A stretch of DNA of 64,000 nucleotides from Streptomyces sp. MMG1121 (GCF_001280015.1 NZ_LGDV01000202.1:65571-129570); one strand, 5' to 3'; positions 38,757 to 48,021 are shown, counted from the first letter of the stretch. Notes: generated by a model from the letters alone, not told the origin. Translations and numbers: made by a program.

Positions 38757-40346
38757 GTGAGCTCGAAACCTGTCGTACTCATCGCTGAAGAGCTGTCGCC
38801 CGCGACCGTGGACGCACTCGGCCCGGACTTCGAGATCCGGCACACCAACGGAGCGGACCGAGCCGAACTGCTCCCCGCCATCGCCGATGTCGACGCGATC
38901 CTGATCCGCTCCGCCACCAAGGTCGACGCCGAGGCCATCGCCGCGGCGAAGAAGCTCAAGGTCGTCGCCCGCGCCGGCGTCGGTCTCGACAACGTCGACG
39001 TCTCCGCCGCCACCAAGGCCGGCGTGATGGTCGTCAACGCCCCGACCTCCAACATCGTGACCGCCGCCGAGCTGGCCTGTGGTCTGCTCCTCGCCACCGC
39101 CCGCAACATCCCGCAGGCCAACGGCGCGCTGAAGAACGGCGAGTGGAAGCGCAGCAAGTACACCGGCGTCGAGCTCGCGGAGAAGACCCTCGGTGTCGTC
39201 GGCCTCGGCCGCATCGGTGCCCTCGTCGCGCAGCGCATGTCCGCCTTCGGCATGAAGGTCGTCGCCTACGACCCCTACGTGCAGCCCGCCCGGGCCGCGC
39301 AGATGGGCGTCAAGGTGCTGTCCCTGGACGAGCTGCTGGAGGTCTCCGACTTCATCACCGTCCACCTGCCCAAGACCCCCGAGACCCTCGGTCTGATCGG
39401 CGACGAGGCGCTGCGCAAGGTCAAGCCGAGCGTGCGCGTCGTCAACGCCGCGCGCGGCGGCATCGTCGACGAGGAGGCGCTGTACGCGGCGCTGAAGGAG
39501 GGCCGCGTCGCCGGCGCCGGCCTCGACGTGTACGCCCAGGAGCCGTGCACCGACTCGCCGCTGTTCGAGCTGGACCAGGTCGTGTGCACCCCGCACCTCG
39601 GTGCCTCGACGGACGAGGCGCAGGAGAAGGCGGGCATCGCGGTCGCCAAGTCCGTGCGCCTGGCGCTCGCCGGCGAGCTGGTCCCGGACGCGGTGAACGT
39701 CCAGGGCGGGGTCATCGCCGAGGACGTCAAGCCCGGCCTGCCGCTCGCCGAGCGCCTCGGCCGCATCTTCACCGCGCTCGCCGGCGAGGTCGCGCACCGC
39801 CTCGACGTCGAGGTCTACGGCGAGATCACCCAGCACGACGTGAAGGTGCTGGAGCTGTCCGCGCTCAAGGGCGTCTTCGAGGATGTCGTCGCCGAGACGG
39901 TGTCGTACGTCAACGCCCCGCTGTTCGCGCAGGAGCGCGGCGTCGAGGTCCGGCTGACCACCAGCTCCGAGGCGAACGAGCACCGCAACGTCGTCACCGT
40001 GCGCGGCACCCTCGCGGACGGCGAGGAGGTCTCGGTCTCCGGCACGCTGGCCGGCCCCAAGCACCTCCAGAAGATCGTCGCGGTCGGCGAGTACGACGTC
40101 GACCTCGCGCTCGCCGACCACATGGTCGTCCTGCGCTACGAGGACCGTCCCGGTGTCGTCGGCACCGTCGGCCGCATCCTCGGCGAGGCGGGCATCAACA
40201 TCGCCGGCATGCAGGTCGCGCGGGCGGCGGTCGGCGGCGAGGCGCTGGCGGTGCTCACCGTGGACGACACGGTGGCCGCCGGTGTGCTGGCCGAGGTCGC
40301 GGCGGAGATCGGGGCCACGTCGGCCCGCTCGGTGAACCTGGTCTGA
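38757..40346 (+). CDS. serA: D-3-phosphoglycerate dehydrogenase
   Basis: This 529-residue enzyme starts serine synthesis by oxidising 3-phosphoglycerate. It has the NAD motif GVVGLGRIGALVAQR (about residues 145-159), the catalytic Arg in NAARGGIVDEEAL (about 236), Glu in DVYAQEP (about 264) and His in TPHLGAST (about 282), then the intervening domain of the long form and a C-terminal ACT domain (DRPGVVGTVGRILGEAGINI, about 462-481) for serine feedback. GTG start. It ends at a bidirectional terminator shared with the convergent MFS gene. Confidence 0.96.
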   Translation: MSSKPVVLIAEELSPATVDALGPDFEIRHTNGADRAELLPAIADVDAILIRSATKVDAEAIAAAKKLKVVARAGVGLDNVDVSAATKAGVMVVNAPTSNIVTAAELACGLLLATARNIPQANGALKNGEWKRSKYTGVELAEKTLGVVGLGRIGALVAQRMSAFGMKVVAYDPYVQPARAAQMGVKVLSLDELLEVSDFITVHLPKTPETLGLIGDEALRKVKPSVRVVNAARGGIVDEEALYAALKEGRVAGAGLDVYAQEPCTDSPLFELDQVVCTPHLGASTDEAQEKAGIAVAKSVRLALAGELVPDAVNVQGGVIAEDVKPGLPLAERLGRIFTALAGEVAHRLDVEVYGEITQHDVKVLELSALKGVFEDVVAETVSYVNAPLFAQERGVEVRLTTSSEANEHRNVVTVRGTLADGEEVSVSGTLAGPKHLQKIVAVGEYDVDLALADHMVVLRYEDRPGVVGTVGRILGEAGINIAGMQVARAAVGGEALAVLTVDDTVAAGVLAEVAAEIGATSARSVNLV

Positions 40347-40357
40347 GGCAATCCTCG

Positions 40358-40399
40358 AACGCCGGACGGGCTGAGATCCCTCTCAGCCCGTCCGGCGTT
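40358..40399. terminator. Bidirectional terminator between serA and the MFS gene
   Basis: A 19-bp perfect stem (40358-40376 with 40381-40399) around a four-base loop, beginning AA and ending TT, so it can work in both directions for the convergent genes. Confidence 0.9.
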
Positions 40400-40400
40400 T

Positions 40401-40428
40401 TCTCGTGCCCTACTTCTCGTGCCCTACT
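40401..40428. repeat. 14-bp tandem duplication at the MFS stop codon
   Basis: TCTCGTGCCCTACT occurs twice in a row (40401-40414, 40415-40428) and a partial third copy follows (TCTCGT). The second copy contains the MFS stop codon. It is probably a simple slippage duplication of the gene end. Confidence 0.8.
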
Positions 40429-41953
40429 TCTCGTTGCTGACGTCGATCCTCCGCAGCGTCACCGCCGCCCCCACCGATGCCAGCGCCACCACCACCGCTC
40501 CGGCGATCGCCGCGCCCTGGAAGCCGTCGGTGAACGCCTGGCGGGCGGTGGCGAGGAGGGACGCACCGGCCCCGCCGGGGAGATGTGCGGCCGTGGCGAG
40601 GGCGTCGCCCACGGATTCGCGGGCCCCGGCCGGGGCGGAGGCCGGCATCTCGTGGCGGTAGATCGCCGTACCGATGGAGCCGAGGAGGGCCATGCCGAGC
40701 GCGCCGCCGAACTCGGTGCCGGTCTCCAGCAGTGAGGAGGCCGTGCCCGTCCGCTCCAGCGGGGCGCTGCGCATGGCCAGGTCGAACAGCTGGGACGTGA
40801 TCGCGACCATCCCGCAGGCGAGGACGCCGGCCCCGGCGAGCGCCAGCCACAGCGAGTCGGTGCCGAGGAAGGCCAGCATCGAGAAACCGGCCGTCATGGC
40901 CGCGAAGCCGCCGGCGACGACGTAACCCCGGTTGACGCCCCGCTGGACGAGCAGTGCGGTGAGCGGACCGGCCAGCCCGATGAACACCGAGGGCAGCAGG
41001 CTCCACAGGGCCGCTGACAGCGGGCTCTTGCCGAGGACCGACTGCAGGTACTGCGTGGTGAAGATGGCCGAGCCCAGCATGGCGAAGGCGGCGACGAGGT
41101 TCAGGACCAGCGCCGGGGTGAAGCCGCGGCCCTTCAGCAGGGCCGGCGGGATCAGCGGCGAGGCGCTCGTGCGCTGCCGGTGGACGAACAGGGCCGCGAA
41201 GACCAGGCCGGTGGTGACGGAGACGACGTACAGCGGGTGCCAGCCCTCGGAGGGGATCTCCTTGAGACCGTAGATCACGGGGAGCACGGCGGCCATCGAC
41301 AGCGGGACGCTCACCCAGTCGAAACGGCCCGGGTCCGGGTTCTTGGACTCCGGCAGCAGCACCGGGCCGAGGAGCAGCAGGAGCAGCATCGCGGGCAGGT
41401 TGACCAGGAAGACCGAGCCCCACCAGAAGTGCTCGACCAGGATGCCGCTCATCACCGAGCCGAGCGCGATACCGCCGGTCATCACTCCGGACCACAGGCC
41501 GATCGCCTTCGCCCGCTGGCCGGGGTCGGTGAACATCGTGCGCAGCAGCGCCATGGTGGACGGCATCAGGGTCGCGCCGCCGATGCCGAGGACCGCGCGG
41601 GCCGCGATCAGGGTCTCGGCGCTGTTGGCGTAGGCCGCGAGGAGCGAGGCGGTGCCGAAGGCGGCGGCGCCCATGAGGAGCAGCTTGCGGCGGCCGACGC
41701 GGTCGCCGAGGGAGCCCATCGTCATCAGCAGGCCGGCCAGGACGAAGCCGTAGACATCGAAGATCCACAGCTGCTGGGTGCCGCTCGGGTGCAGGTCCGC
41801 GCTGATCGCGGGCGTCGCGAAGTACAGGACGGAGACGTCCATCGAGACCAGCAGCAGCGGCAGCATCAGCACGCCCAGAGCGGTCCACTCACGGCGTCCG
41901 GCGCGGGCGCCCCGGGCGCCGGCGGTGGGGGTGGTGCTCGTCAGGTTCGTCAT
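40424..41953 (-). CDS. MFS drug-efflux transporter (DHA2/EmrB-QacA type)
   Basis: This 509-residue protein has about 14 membrane helices. Family signatures are present: LPLLLVSMDVSVLYFATPAI in helix one (motif D1-like), GSLGDRVGRRKLLLMG (motif A, about residues 80-95), AARAVLGIGGATLMPSTMALLRTMF (motif B/C, about 112-136) and IALGSVMSGILVEHFWW (motif C). Such proteins export cationic drugs or dyes using the proton gradient. It is divergent from a TetR gene with an operator between, the usual self-regulated efflux cassette. Confidence 0.9.
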   Translation of the reverse strand: MTNLTSTTPTAGARGARAGRREWTALGVLMLPLLLVSMDVSVLYFATPAISADLHPSGTQQLWIFDVYGFVLAGLLMTMGSLGDRVGRRKLLLMGAAAFGTASLLAAYANSAETLIAARAVLGIGGATLMPSTMALLRTMFTDPGQRAKAIGLWSGVMTGGIALGSVMSGILVEHFWWGSVFLVNLPAMLLLLLLGPVLLPESKNPDPGRFDWVSVPLSMAAVLPVIYGLKEIPSEGWHPLYVVSVTTGLVFAALFVHRQRTSASPLIPPALLKGRGFTPALVLNLVAAFAMLGSAIFTTQYLQSVLGKSPLSAALWSLLPSVFIGLAGPLTALLVQRGVNRGYVVAGGFAAMTAGFSMLAFLGTDSLWLALAGAGVLACGMVAITSQLFDLAMRSAPLERTGTASSLLETGTEFGGALGMALLGSIGTAIYRHEMPASAPAGARESVGDALATAAHLPGGAGASLLATARQAFTDGFQGAAIAGAVVVALASVGAAVTLRRIDVSNEK

Positions 41954-41984
41954 GCCCAGAAATGTACGCGCGTATTAAACGCTT

Positions 41985-42019
41985 GTCTAGAACGCATGTA
42001 TAAATCATGCGTCTAGGAC
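41985..42019. promoter_or_regulatory. Candidate operator between MFS and TetR genes
   Basis: ACGCATG (41992-41998) and CATGCGT (42006-42012) form an inverted repeat around TATAAAT, flanked by GTCTAG and CTAGGAC that extend the symmetry imperfectly. It lies in the AT-richer divergent promoter region and overlaps probable -10 sequence. Confidence 0.55.
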
Positions 42020-42051
42020 GTCTGTATGGATCGCGGAGTAGGGTGATCCGC

Positions 42052-42630
42052 ATGGGACACCGTGAGGATCTGCTCGAAGGCGCCAAGCGCTGCCTGCTGG
42101 AGAAGGGGTTCGCGCGCACCACCGCACGCGACATCGTCAAGGCCTCGGGGACCAACCTGGCCTCCATCGGCTACCACTACGGCTCGAAGGACGCGCTTCT
42201 CGCGCAGGCCTACATCGCGCTCGTGGAGAACATGTCCGGCATCTTCGGCGGGGGTGACGGCGCCGTGGTGGACGGCGCGCCCGGCTCGCTGGAGCGCTTC
42301 CGGTGGGTGTGGTCGAACATCGTCGGCACCATGCGGGAGCCGGACTCGATGTGGCGGCTCAGCATGGAGGTCATGACCATCGACATGCCCGAGGTGCGCG
42401 AGCACCTCTCCCAGGCGCAGATCGAGGGCGGGCGCGGACTCGTGGCCGTACTCCAGGGCGTGCCCGAGGAGGAGGTCTCCGACGAGACGGCCGACACCCT
42501 CGGCCGCTTCTACATGACCCTGATGACCGGGCTCATCGCGCAGTGGACGTTCGACGCGAAGACCGCCCCGGACGGGGACGTGCTCACCGAGGGTCTCCGG
42601 CAGATCATCGAAGCGACCCGGACGGACTGA
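42052..42630 (+). CDS. TetR-family regulator of the adjacent efflux gene
   Basis: This 192-residue protein starts MGHREDLLEGAKRCLLEKGF, with the HTH TTARDIVKASGTNLASIGYHYGSKDALL (about residues 22-49). The C-terminal domain (LERFRWVWSNIVGTM onward) matches TetR_C types. It is divergent from the MFS gene and most likely represses it until a drug binds. ATG 42052 is chosen because the upstream in-frame ATG 42007 lies inside the operator. Confidence 0.85.
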   Translation: MGHREDLLEGAKRCLLEKGFARTTARDIVKASGTNLASIGYHYGSKDALLAQAYIALVENMSGIFGGGDGAVVDGAPGSLERFRWVWSNIVGTMREPDSMWRLSMEVMTIDMPEVREHLSQAQIEGGRGLVAVLQGVPEEEVSDETADTLGRFYMTLMTGLIAQWTFDAKTAPDGDVLTEGLRQIIEATRTD

Positions 42631-42709
42631 CGGGTCCGCGAAGTGCCTCACGGTGGCCGGGTGGCGGCAGGTGAACGGCTGGCCGGGGCCCGGCTCGTCC
42701 AGTGCGCCC

Positions 42710-42735
42710 GCACGCGCGGCGCACGCGGCGCGTGC
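42710..42735 (+). terminator. Possible hairpin in the gap after the TetR gene
   Basis: GCACGCGC (42710-42717) pairs perfectly with GCGCGTGC (42728-42735). The surrounding 265-bp gap between TetR and the PucR-type gene has no convincing ORF on either strand; this hairpin is the only clear structure in it. Confidence 0.4.
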
Positions 42736-42895
42736 TCGGTCACGCCGGTCAACTCCCGCCTCTCCGGGTGGACTTGGTCCACGGTCGCCGCCGGACCGTA
42801 CCGGACGACCGGATCCCGCACATCGGGCGGAGGTCCACGAGCCCGCCCCGCGGAAGCCCTCACCGCTCGCACCGGCGCATGACCCGCCGAGCCGG

Positions 42896-44221
42896 CTACA
42901 GCCGCGCCCGCTTCAACGCCATGTGCAGCAGCAGCCGGTCCTCCCCGTTGTCCAGGTCCAGGCCCGTCAGCTGCTCCACCCGGGACAGCCGGTAGTACAG
43001 GGTCTGCCGGTGGATGCCCAGTTCCGCCGCCGTGCGGCCCGCCTGGCCGGCGCGGTCCAGATAGACCTCGGCGGTGCGGGCCAGCTCCCGGTGGGCGGGG
43101 GAGAGGAGGGGGCCGGCGACGGGGTCGTGCGCGGCGTGCGGCGGCAGCGCGGTCAGCAGCCGGTACGGCCCGATGCGCGCCCACTCGGCGACCGGCCCGA
43201 ACCGCGGCTCGGCCAGCGCCGCACGCGCCGCGGCCACGGCCTCCTGCCACAGGTCCGCCAGGTCGCCCAGACCGACACGGGGATCGCCGACCCCGGCGGC
43301 GCAGCCGACGCCGGTGGCGGCCCGGGCCGCCGCGGTGAATCCGGCGGCGGCCGCCGCGGCCACCTGGGCCCCGGCCCCGCGCGCCGCGCCCCCCGGCGCC
43401 CCGCGCGCCGCCTCGGCCTCCTTCAGCAGCCGCCCGGCCGCCGCCAGCGCGGAACTGCTCCCCTCCGTGGTCCGCAGCCGCACCAGCAACGCGAGACTCT
43501 GCCCCGACTCCCCCCACGGAAGCGTGCACAGGGCCGCGGCATGGGGGATCGTACGGGCGGCCGGGGCGTCGTCCGGGTCGGCCGACGGCCACGGGGCGAC
43601 GCACACCAGGGTGAGCGGGCCGTCCGCGCGGGCGCCGAGGGCGGTGCGCAGCTCGGCCACCGCCATGTCCCGCTGCCAGCCGCGCTCCGCGCTGAGCACC
43701 GCCCGCAGCTCCCGGCTCAGTCCGGCCCCGGCCTCCGCCTCGCCCGCGAGCAGCGCCCCGATCCGGCCCGCCACCCCCATCGCGGCGGTCAGCTGCGCGT
43801 CGGTCGGCCCGGGATCGCTGTCCAGCAGCCAGACGTAGCCGAGGACGACACCCCGATGGCGGGCCGGCAGACAGATCCGCCCGCGGTACACACCGGCCTC
43901 CGGGGTCGGCGGGATCCGCACCGGACCGGTCGCACGGGTGATGCCGAAGCCCTCGAACCAGGACCGGACCGTCGCCGTGGAGCGCCGGGTCAGGATCGAG
44001 CGGGTGCGCACCGGGTCCAGCGCGGACGGATCCAGCTCGTCGTCACTGTCGTACGCGCCGAAGGCGATCAGCTCGAAGTCGCGGTTCTCCAGGGTCGCGG
44101 GGACGCCCAGCAGCTCCGAGATCTCGTCGACCAGCTCCTGGTAGTCACCCCTGCGGTTAAAAGATCCAGTATCCGCCGCCACTCGGGCATTCTCCCTCAT
44201 TTCCCGGCCGCCTTCATACAA
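42896..44221 (-). CDS. PucR-family transcriptional regulator (proline catabolism)
   Basis: This protein of about 441 residues has an N-terminal sensor part ([29 protein letters not shown], about 27-55, and [15 protein letters not shown]), an alanine-rich middle, and the C-terminal PucR helix-turn-helix: [26 protein letters not shown] (about 401-426). PucR-type activators respond to nitrogen sources. It is divergent from proline dehydrogenase and pruA, so it probably activates those genes in the presence of proline. An ATG seven codons in (MRENARV) is an alternative start. Confidence 0.85.
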   Translation of the reverse strand: MYEGGREMRENARVAADTGSFNRRGDYQELVDEISELLGVPATLENRDFELIAFGAYDSDDELDPSALDPVRTRSILTRRSTATVRSWFEGFGITRATGPVRIPPTPEAGVYRGRICLPARHRGVVLGYVWLLDSDPGPTDAQLTAAMGVAGRIGALLAGEAEAGAGLSRELRAVLSAERGWQRDMAVAELRTALGARADGPLTLVCVAPWPSADPDDAPAARTIPHAAALCTLPWGESGQSLALLVRLRTTEGSSSALAAAGRLLKEAEAARGAPGGAARGAGAQVAAAAAAGFTAAARAATGVGCAAGVGDPRVGLGDLADLWQEAVAAARAALAEPRFGPVAEWARIGPYRLLTALPPHAAHDPVAGPLLSPAHRELARTAEVYLDRAGQAGRTAAELGIHRQTLYYRLSRVEQLTGLDLDNGEDRLLLHMALKRARL

Positions 44222-44249
44222 CTGTCTGAGATCCAGTGCACGGATGCGT

Positions 44250-44284
44250 GACAGCTGTCGATGGCTCAGGATCGGAGAGATCCT
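44250..44284. promoter_or_regulatory. Candidate operators between PucR-type gene and proline dehydrogenase
   Basis: GACAGCTGTC (44250-44259) is a perfect 10-bp palindrome, and AGGATC (44268-44273) with GATCCT (44279-44284) forms a second inverted repeat. Both lie in the 143-bp divergent region and are candidate activator sites. Confidence 0.45.
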
Positions 44285-44364
44285 TAGGTTTCACGGTGGT
44301 TCTCCGTGCCGTACCCGAATCGTCGGGTTGCGGCCTTTTCGGTGCTTGTCTGTGGAGGTGCCCC

Positions 44365-45291
44365 GTGCTGGGTCCCGTGATTCTCGCCGCGTCGCGCAGC
44401 GACCGGATGCGACGCCTGATCTCGGCGGCCCCGGTGACCAAGCAGGTCGTCGACCGCTTCATCCCCGGCGAGGCCGTGGACGACATCGTCCCGATCATCA
44501 AGGACCTGACGGACAAGGGCCTTGAGCTGACGATGGACGTCGTCGGCGAGGACATCACCACCCCCGAGCAGGCCGCCGCCGCCCGGGACGCCTATCTGCT
44601 GCTGATCGACCGGCTGCGCGAGCTGGAGCTGGGCGAGAAGGTCGAGATGTCGGTCAAGCTGTCCATGTTCGGCCAGGCGCTTCCCGGCGGCCACGAGCTG
44701 GCGCTCGCCAACGTCCGCCCGGTCGTCGAGGCCGCCGCCGCCATCGGTACGACCGTGACGCTGGACGCCGAGGACCACACCACCCTCGACTCGATGTTCG
44801 CCATCCACGAGGAGCTGCGGAAGGACTTCCCGCAGACCGGCTGCGTCATCCAGGCCTACCTCTTCCGCACCGAGGCCGACGCCCGCCGCCTCGCCGCGGC
44901 CGGCAGCCGCGTCCGCCTGGTCAAGGGGGCCTACAAGGAGCCCGCCGAGGTCGCGTACCAGCAGAAGCACGAGATCGACAAGGCCTACGTGCGCATCCTG
45001 AAGACGCTGATGGAGGGCGGGGGCTACCCGATGATCGGGTCCCACGACCCGCGCCTGATAGCCATCGCCCAGGAGCTGGCCCACCAGGCCGGGCGCAAAC
45101 TGGACGAGTACGAGTTCCAGATGCTCTACGGCATCCGCGGTGAGGAGCACCTGCGACTGGCCGCCGAGGGCCACCGCATGCGCGTCTACACCGCCTACGG
45201 CACCGACTGGTACGGCTACTTCATGCGCCGTCTCGCGGAGAAGCCGGCGAACCTGCGCTTCTTCCTCCGCTCGATGGTCAGCAAGGGCTAA
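44365..45291 (+). CDS. Proline dehydrogenase
   Basis: This 308-residue FAD enzyme oxidises proline to pyrroline-5-carboxylate at the membrane. It has the barrel motifs VGEDITTPEQAAAARDAYL (about residues 52-70), SVKLSMFGQALP (about 95-106), TLDAEDHTTLDSMF, VKGAYKEPAEVAYQ (about 193-206), GSHDPRLIA, and the FAD/substrate region EFQMLYGIRGEEHLRLA ending in YGTDWYGYFMRRLAEKP. The GTG at 44365 has GGAGGTG just upstream. pruA follows 38 bp later, so the two catabolic steps are cotranscribed. Confidence 0.95.
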   Translation: MLGPVILAASRSDRMRRLISAAPVTKQVVDRFIPGEAVDDIVPIIKDLTDKGLELTMDVVGEDITTPEQAAAARDAYLLLIDRLRELELGEKVEMSVKLSMFGQALPGGHELALANVRPVVEAAAAIGTTVTLDAEDHTTLDSMFAIHEELRKDFPQTGCVIQAYLFRTEADARRLAAAGSRVRLVKGAYKEPAEVAYQQKHEIDKAYVRILKTLMEGGGYPMIGSHDPRLIAIAQELAHQAGRKLDEYEFQMLYGIRGEEHLRLAAEGHRMRVYTAYGTDWYGYFMRRLAEKPANLRFFLRSMVSKG

Positions 45292-45329
45292 CCCGAACAC
45301 CCGCTCACGTACAAGGAGTCAAGGATCTC

Positions 45330-46961
45330 ATGGACGCTGTGACCCAGGTCCCCACCCCCGTCAACGAGCCGGTGCACGGCTACGCCCCCGGCTCGCCCGA
45401 GCGTGCCCGGCTGGAGGTCAAGCTCAAGGAGCTGGCCGAGAACCCGATCGAGCTGCCGATGACCATCGGCGGCGAGAAGCGGATGGGCGGCGGCGAAGCC
45501 TTCCAGGTCGTCCAGCCGCACAACCACAAGGCCGTCATCGGCACGGGCCGCAACGCCACCCAGCAGGACGCCCAGGACGCCGTCGACGCGGCCCTGGCCG
45601 CCGCGCCGGCCTGGCGCGCGATGTCCTTCGACGACCGCGCCGCGATCATCCTGCGCGCCGCCGAGCTGCTCGCCGGTCCCTGGCGCGAGACGATCGCCGC
45701 CTCCACCATGCTCGGCCAGTCCAAGACCGCCCAGCAGGCCGAGATCGACAGCCCCTGCGAGCTGGTCGACTTCTGGCGCTTCAACGTCCACTACGCGCGC
45801 CAGATCCTCGCCGAGCAGCCCCCGGCGAACTCCCCGGGCGTGTGGAACCGCCTGGACCACCGCCCGCTCGAGGGCTTCGTCTACGCGATCACGCCGTTCA
45901 ACTTCTCGGCCATCGCGGCGAACCTGCCCACCGCGCCCGCGCTGATGGGCAACGTGGTGGTCTGGAAGCCGTCCCCGACCCAGACGCACGCCGCCGTGCT
46001 GCTCATGCAGCTGCTGGAGGAGGCGGGCCTGCCCAAGGGCGTCATCAACCTCGTGACCGGTGACGGCATCGAGGTCTCCAAGGTCGCCCTTGAGCACCGC
46101 GACCTGGCCGGCATCCACTTCACCGGTTCGACCAAGACCTTCCAGTACCTGTGGAAGACGGTCGGCACCAACATCGAGAAGTACCGCTCCTACCCGCGTC
46201 TGGTCGGCGAGACCGGTGGCAAGGACTTCCTGGTCGCCCACCCGAGCGCCGACCGCGCGGTCCTGAAGACGGCCCTCACCCGGGGCGCCTTCGAGTACCA
46301 GGGCCAGAAGTGCAGCGCCACCTCCCGCGCGTACATCCCGGCCTCCATCTGGAACTCGGGCTTCAAGGAGGAGTTCGCGGCCGAGGTCGACTACCTGACC
46401 ATGGGTGACGTCACCGACCTGTCGAACTTCATCGGTGCCGTGATCGACGACCGTTCCTTCGCCAAGAACAAGGCCGCGATCGACCGCGCCAAGCAGGACC
46501 CGACCTGCACGATCGTCGCGGGCGGCTCCTACGACGACTCGGTCGGCTACTTCGTCCGCCCGACCGTCATCGAGTCCACCGACCCGGAGAACGAGATCTT
46601 CCGGACGGAGTACTTCGGCCCGGTCCTCGGCGTCTACGTCTACGAGGACGACAAGTACGACGAGATGCTGGAGCAGATGGAGTCGGTCTCCGACTACGCC
46701 CTGACCGGCTCGGTCATCTCCAACGACCGCGCGGCGGCCGCCTACACGATGGAGAAGCTCCGCTTCGCCGCGGGCAACTTCTACATCAACGACAAGTCGA
46801 CCGGCGCCGTCGTCGGCCAGCAGCCCTTCGGCGGCGGCCGCGCCTCCGGCACCAACGACAAGGCCGGCGCCCCGCAGAACCTGCTGCGTTGGACCCTGAC
46901 CCGCGCCATCAAGGAGACGCTGGTCGCGCCGACCGACTACGCCTACCCGCACATGGGCTGA
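45330..46961 (+). CDS. pruA: L-glutamate gamma-semialdehyde (P5C) dehydrogenase
   Basis: This 543-residue NAD-dependent aldehyde dehydrogenase turns pyrroline-5-carboxylate into glutamate, the second step of proline breakdown. Visible are FNFSAIAANLPTAPALMGN (about 190-208), the catalytic Glu in VGETGGKDF (about 293), and the nucleophile Cys in YQGQKCSATSRAY (about 327). The C-terminal PFGGGRASGTNDKAGAP is also typical. CAAGGAG precedes the ATG by about 11 bases. A strong terminator follows. Confidence 0.96.
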   Translation: MDAVTQVPTPVNEPVHGYAPGSPERARLEVKLKELAENPIELPMTIGGEKRMGGGEAFQVVQPHNHKAVIGTGRNATQQDAQDAVDAALAAAPAWRAMSFDDRAAIILRAAELLAGPWRETIAASTMLGQSKTAQQAEIDSPCELVDFWRFNVHYARQILAEQPPANSPGVWNRLDHRPLEGFVYAITPFNFSAIAANLPTAPALMGNVVVWKPSPTQTHAAVLLMQLLEEAGLPKGVINLVTGDGIEVSKVALEHRDLAGIHFTGSTKTFQYLWKTVGTNIEKYRSYPRLVGETGGKDFLVAHPSADRAVLKTALTRGAFEYQGQKCSATSRAYIPASIWNSGFKEEFAAEVDYLTMGDVTDLSNFIGAVIDDRSFAKNKAAIDRAKQDPTCTIVAGGSYDDSVGYFVRPTVIESTDPENEIFRTEYFGPVLGVYVYEDDKYDEMLEQMESVSDYALTGSVISNDRAAAAYTMEKLRFAAGNFYINDKSTGAVVGQQPFGGGRASGTNDKAGAPQNLLRWTLTRAIKETLVAPTDYAYPHMG

Positions 46962-46976
46962 TCAGCCCCGCGAACC

Positions 46977-47017
46977 CGGGCCGGGAGGACTGCCTCAGGA
47001 GCAGTCCTCCCGGCCCG
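46977..47017 (+). terminator. Strong terminator after pruA
   Basis: A 17-bp perfect stem (46977-46993 with 47001-47017) around a seven-base loop, followed by TTT. Confidence 0.9.
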
Positions 47018-47064
47018 TTTCCATTTCCCGCCGTTCAGGGAGCGGGGCAGGCGATAGTGGAGCC

Positions 47065-47604
47065 ATGACCACCCGAGTGCGCCTCGTCCACACCGCCGAC
47101 GCCGACCCCGCCGAACTCGGCGCAGCCCGTGCCCTGTTGGACGCCGCGTTCGACGGCGGCTTCTCCGCCGAGGACTGGGATCACGGGCTCGGCGGCCTGC
47201 ACGTCCTCGTGCACGACGACGCCGGGCTGGCCGCGCACGGCTCGGTCGTGCAGCGCCGGGTGCGGCATCGGGGGCGGTGGCTGCGCACCGGATACGTCGA
47301 GGCCGTCGCCGTACGTCCCGACGCGCGGCGCGGCGGGCTCGGCGGGCGGGTGATGGCGGAGCTGGAGCGGGTGATCGAGCGGGCCTACGACCTCGGTGCG
47401 CTCTCGGCGAGCCCGGCGGGGGCCCCGCTGTACACCGCCCGGGGCTGGCAGCGCTGGAACGGGCAGGTACACGCCCTCTCGCCGGGCGGCATCGTGCGGC
47501 TGCCGCAGGAGGAGGGCGCCATGTACGTCCGGCCCGCGCTCGCCGGGGCGCTCGACCCCGCCCGGGAGCTCGTCCTCGACTGGCGCGACGGGGACGTCGC
47601 CTGA
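47065..47604 (+). CDS. GNAT-family N-acetyltransferase
   Basis: This 179-residue protein has the aminoglycoside 2'-acetyltransferase-like layout: VRLVHTADADPAELGAARALLDAAF, GYVEAVAVRPDARRGGLGGRVMAELE (acetyl-CoA loop RRGGLGG, about residues 88-94), and a C-terminal LYTARGWQRWNGQVHALS. AAC(2')-I enzymes share this pattern, and Streptomyces genomes commonly carry such chromosomal relatives; whether it modifies aminoglycosides here is unknown. TAGTGG nine bases upstream of the ATG could be a -10 box. Confidence 0.8.
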   Translation: MTTRVRLVHTADADPAELGAARALLDAAFDGGFSAEDWDHGLGGLHVLVHDDAGLAAHGSVVQRRVRHRGRWLRTGYVEAVAVRPDARRGGLGGRVMAELERVIERAYDLGALSASPAGAPLYTARGWQRWNGQVHALSPGGIVRLPQEEGAMYVRPALAGALDPARELVLDWRDGDVA

Positions 47605-47759
47605 CGGGTCCCGGACGGCGCCCGTATGGGCTCCCTCGAACGCACGAAAGCCCAGCTCAGAGAGGTGTGGTCGGGGTCGCCGTCTCAGATAGTAGGAAGT
47701 CCGAGTAATTGTGCAGACAGATGCGGGGCGCTCGCTTAGCTTTGTAGGAGCCGAACGCA

Positions 47760-47775
47760 TCGCTCGATCGAGCGA
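47760..47775. promoter_or_regulatory. 16-bp palindrome TCGCTCGATCGAGCGA
   Basis: A perfect palindrome in the 285-bp gap between the GNAT gene and the 43-aa gene. The gap is also unusually AT-containing around 47690-47745. No ORF of note; the palindrome is a candidate operator for the small gene or leuB. Confidence 0.4.
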
Positions 47776-47889
47776 ATGGCGGTCGTGAGCCGGGCCCGTG
47801 CAGGTAACCCCTGTGGCCCGCCGCTCCCCGCCCACCGGCGTCTCGAAATCCCTTTGTGTGCTTCGCGTTTGCCGAAGGAGTCGATTTCC

Positions 47890-48021
47890 ATGGCCGAGAC
47901 GACCGTCCGCCGCCGCGTCCGCCACGCGTCCCGCACGAGCGAGACCGACCGCAAGAACGCTGCCGCCGCCCTCCAGCGCGCCCTCGACCGCCGCGACAAC
48001 GGCGGCGAGACCGGCCACTGA
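47890..48021 (+). CDS. Small basic protein upstream of leuB (43 aa)
   Basis: ATG with CGAAGGAG 10 bases upstream encodes MAETTVRRRVRHASRTSETD followed by a helical AAAALQRALDRRDNGG end. Highly basic and too short for a domain. I recall similar short proteins before leuB in other Streptomyces, which supports it being conserved; it may be a small regulatory or nucleic-acid-binding protein, but no function is known. leuB starts 70 bp later. Confidence 0.6.
   Translation: MAETTVRRRVRHASRTSETDRKNAAAALQRALDRRDNGGETGH

Noticed and set aside
42648..43604. Minus-strand ORF spanning the gap after the efflux TetR gene
   Set aside because: Gly/Arg-rich frame overlapping the PucR-type gene; no start signal and no motif, so the gap is taken as non-coding.
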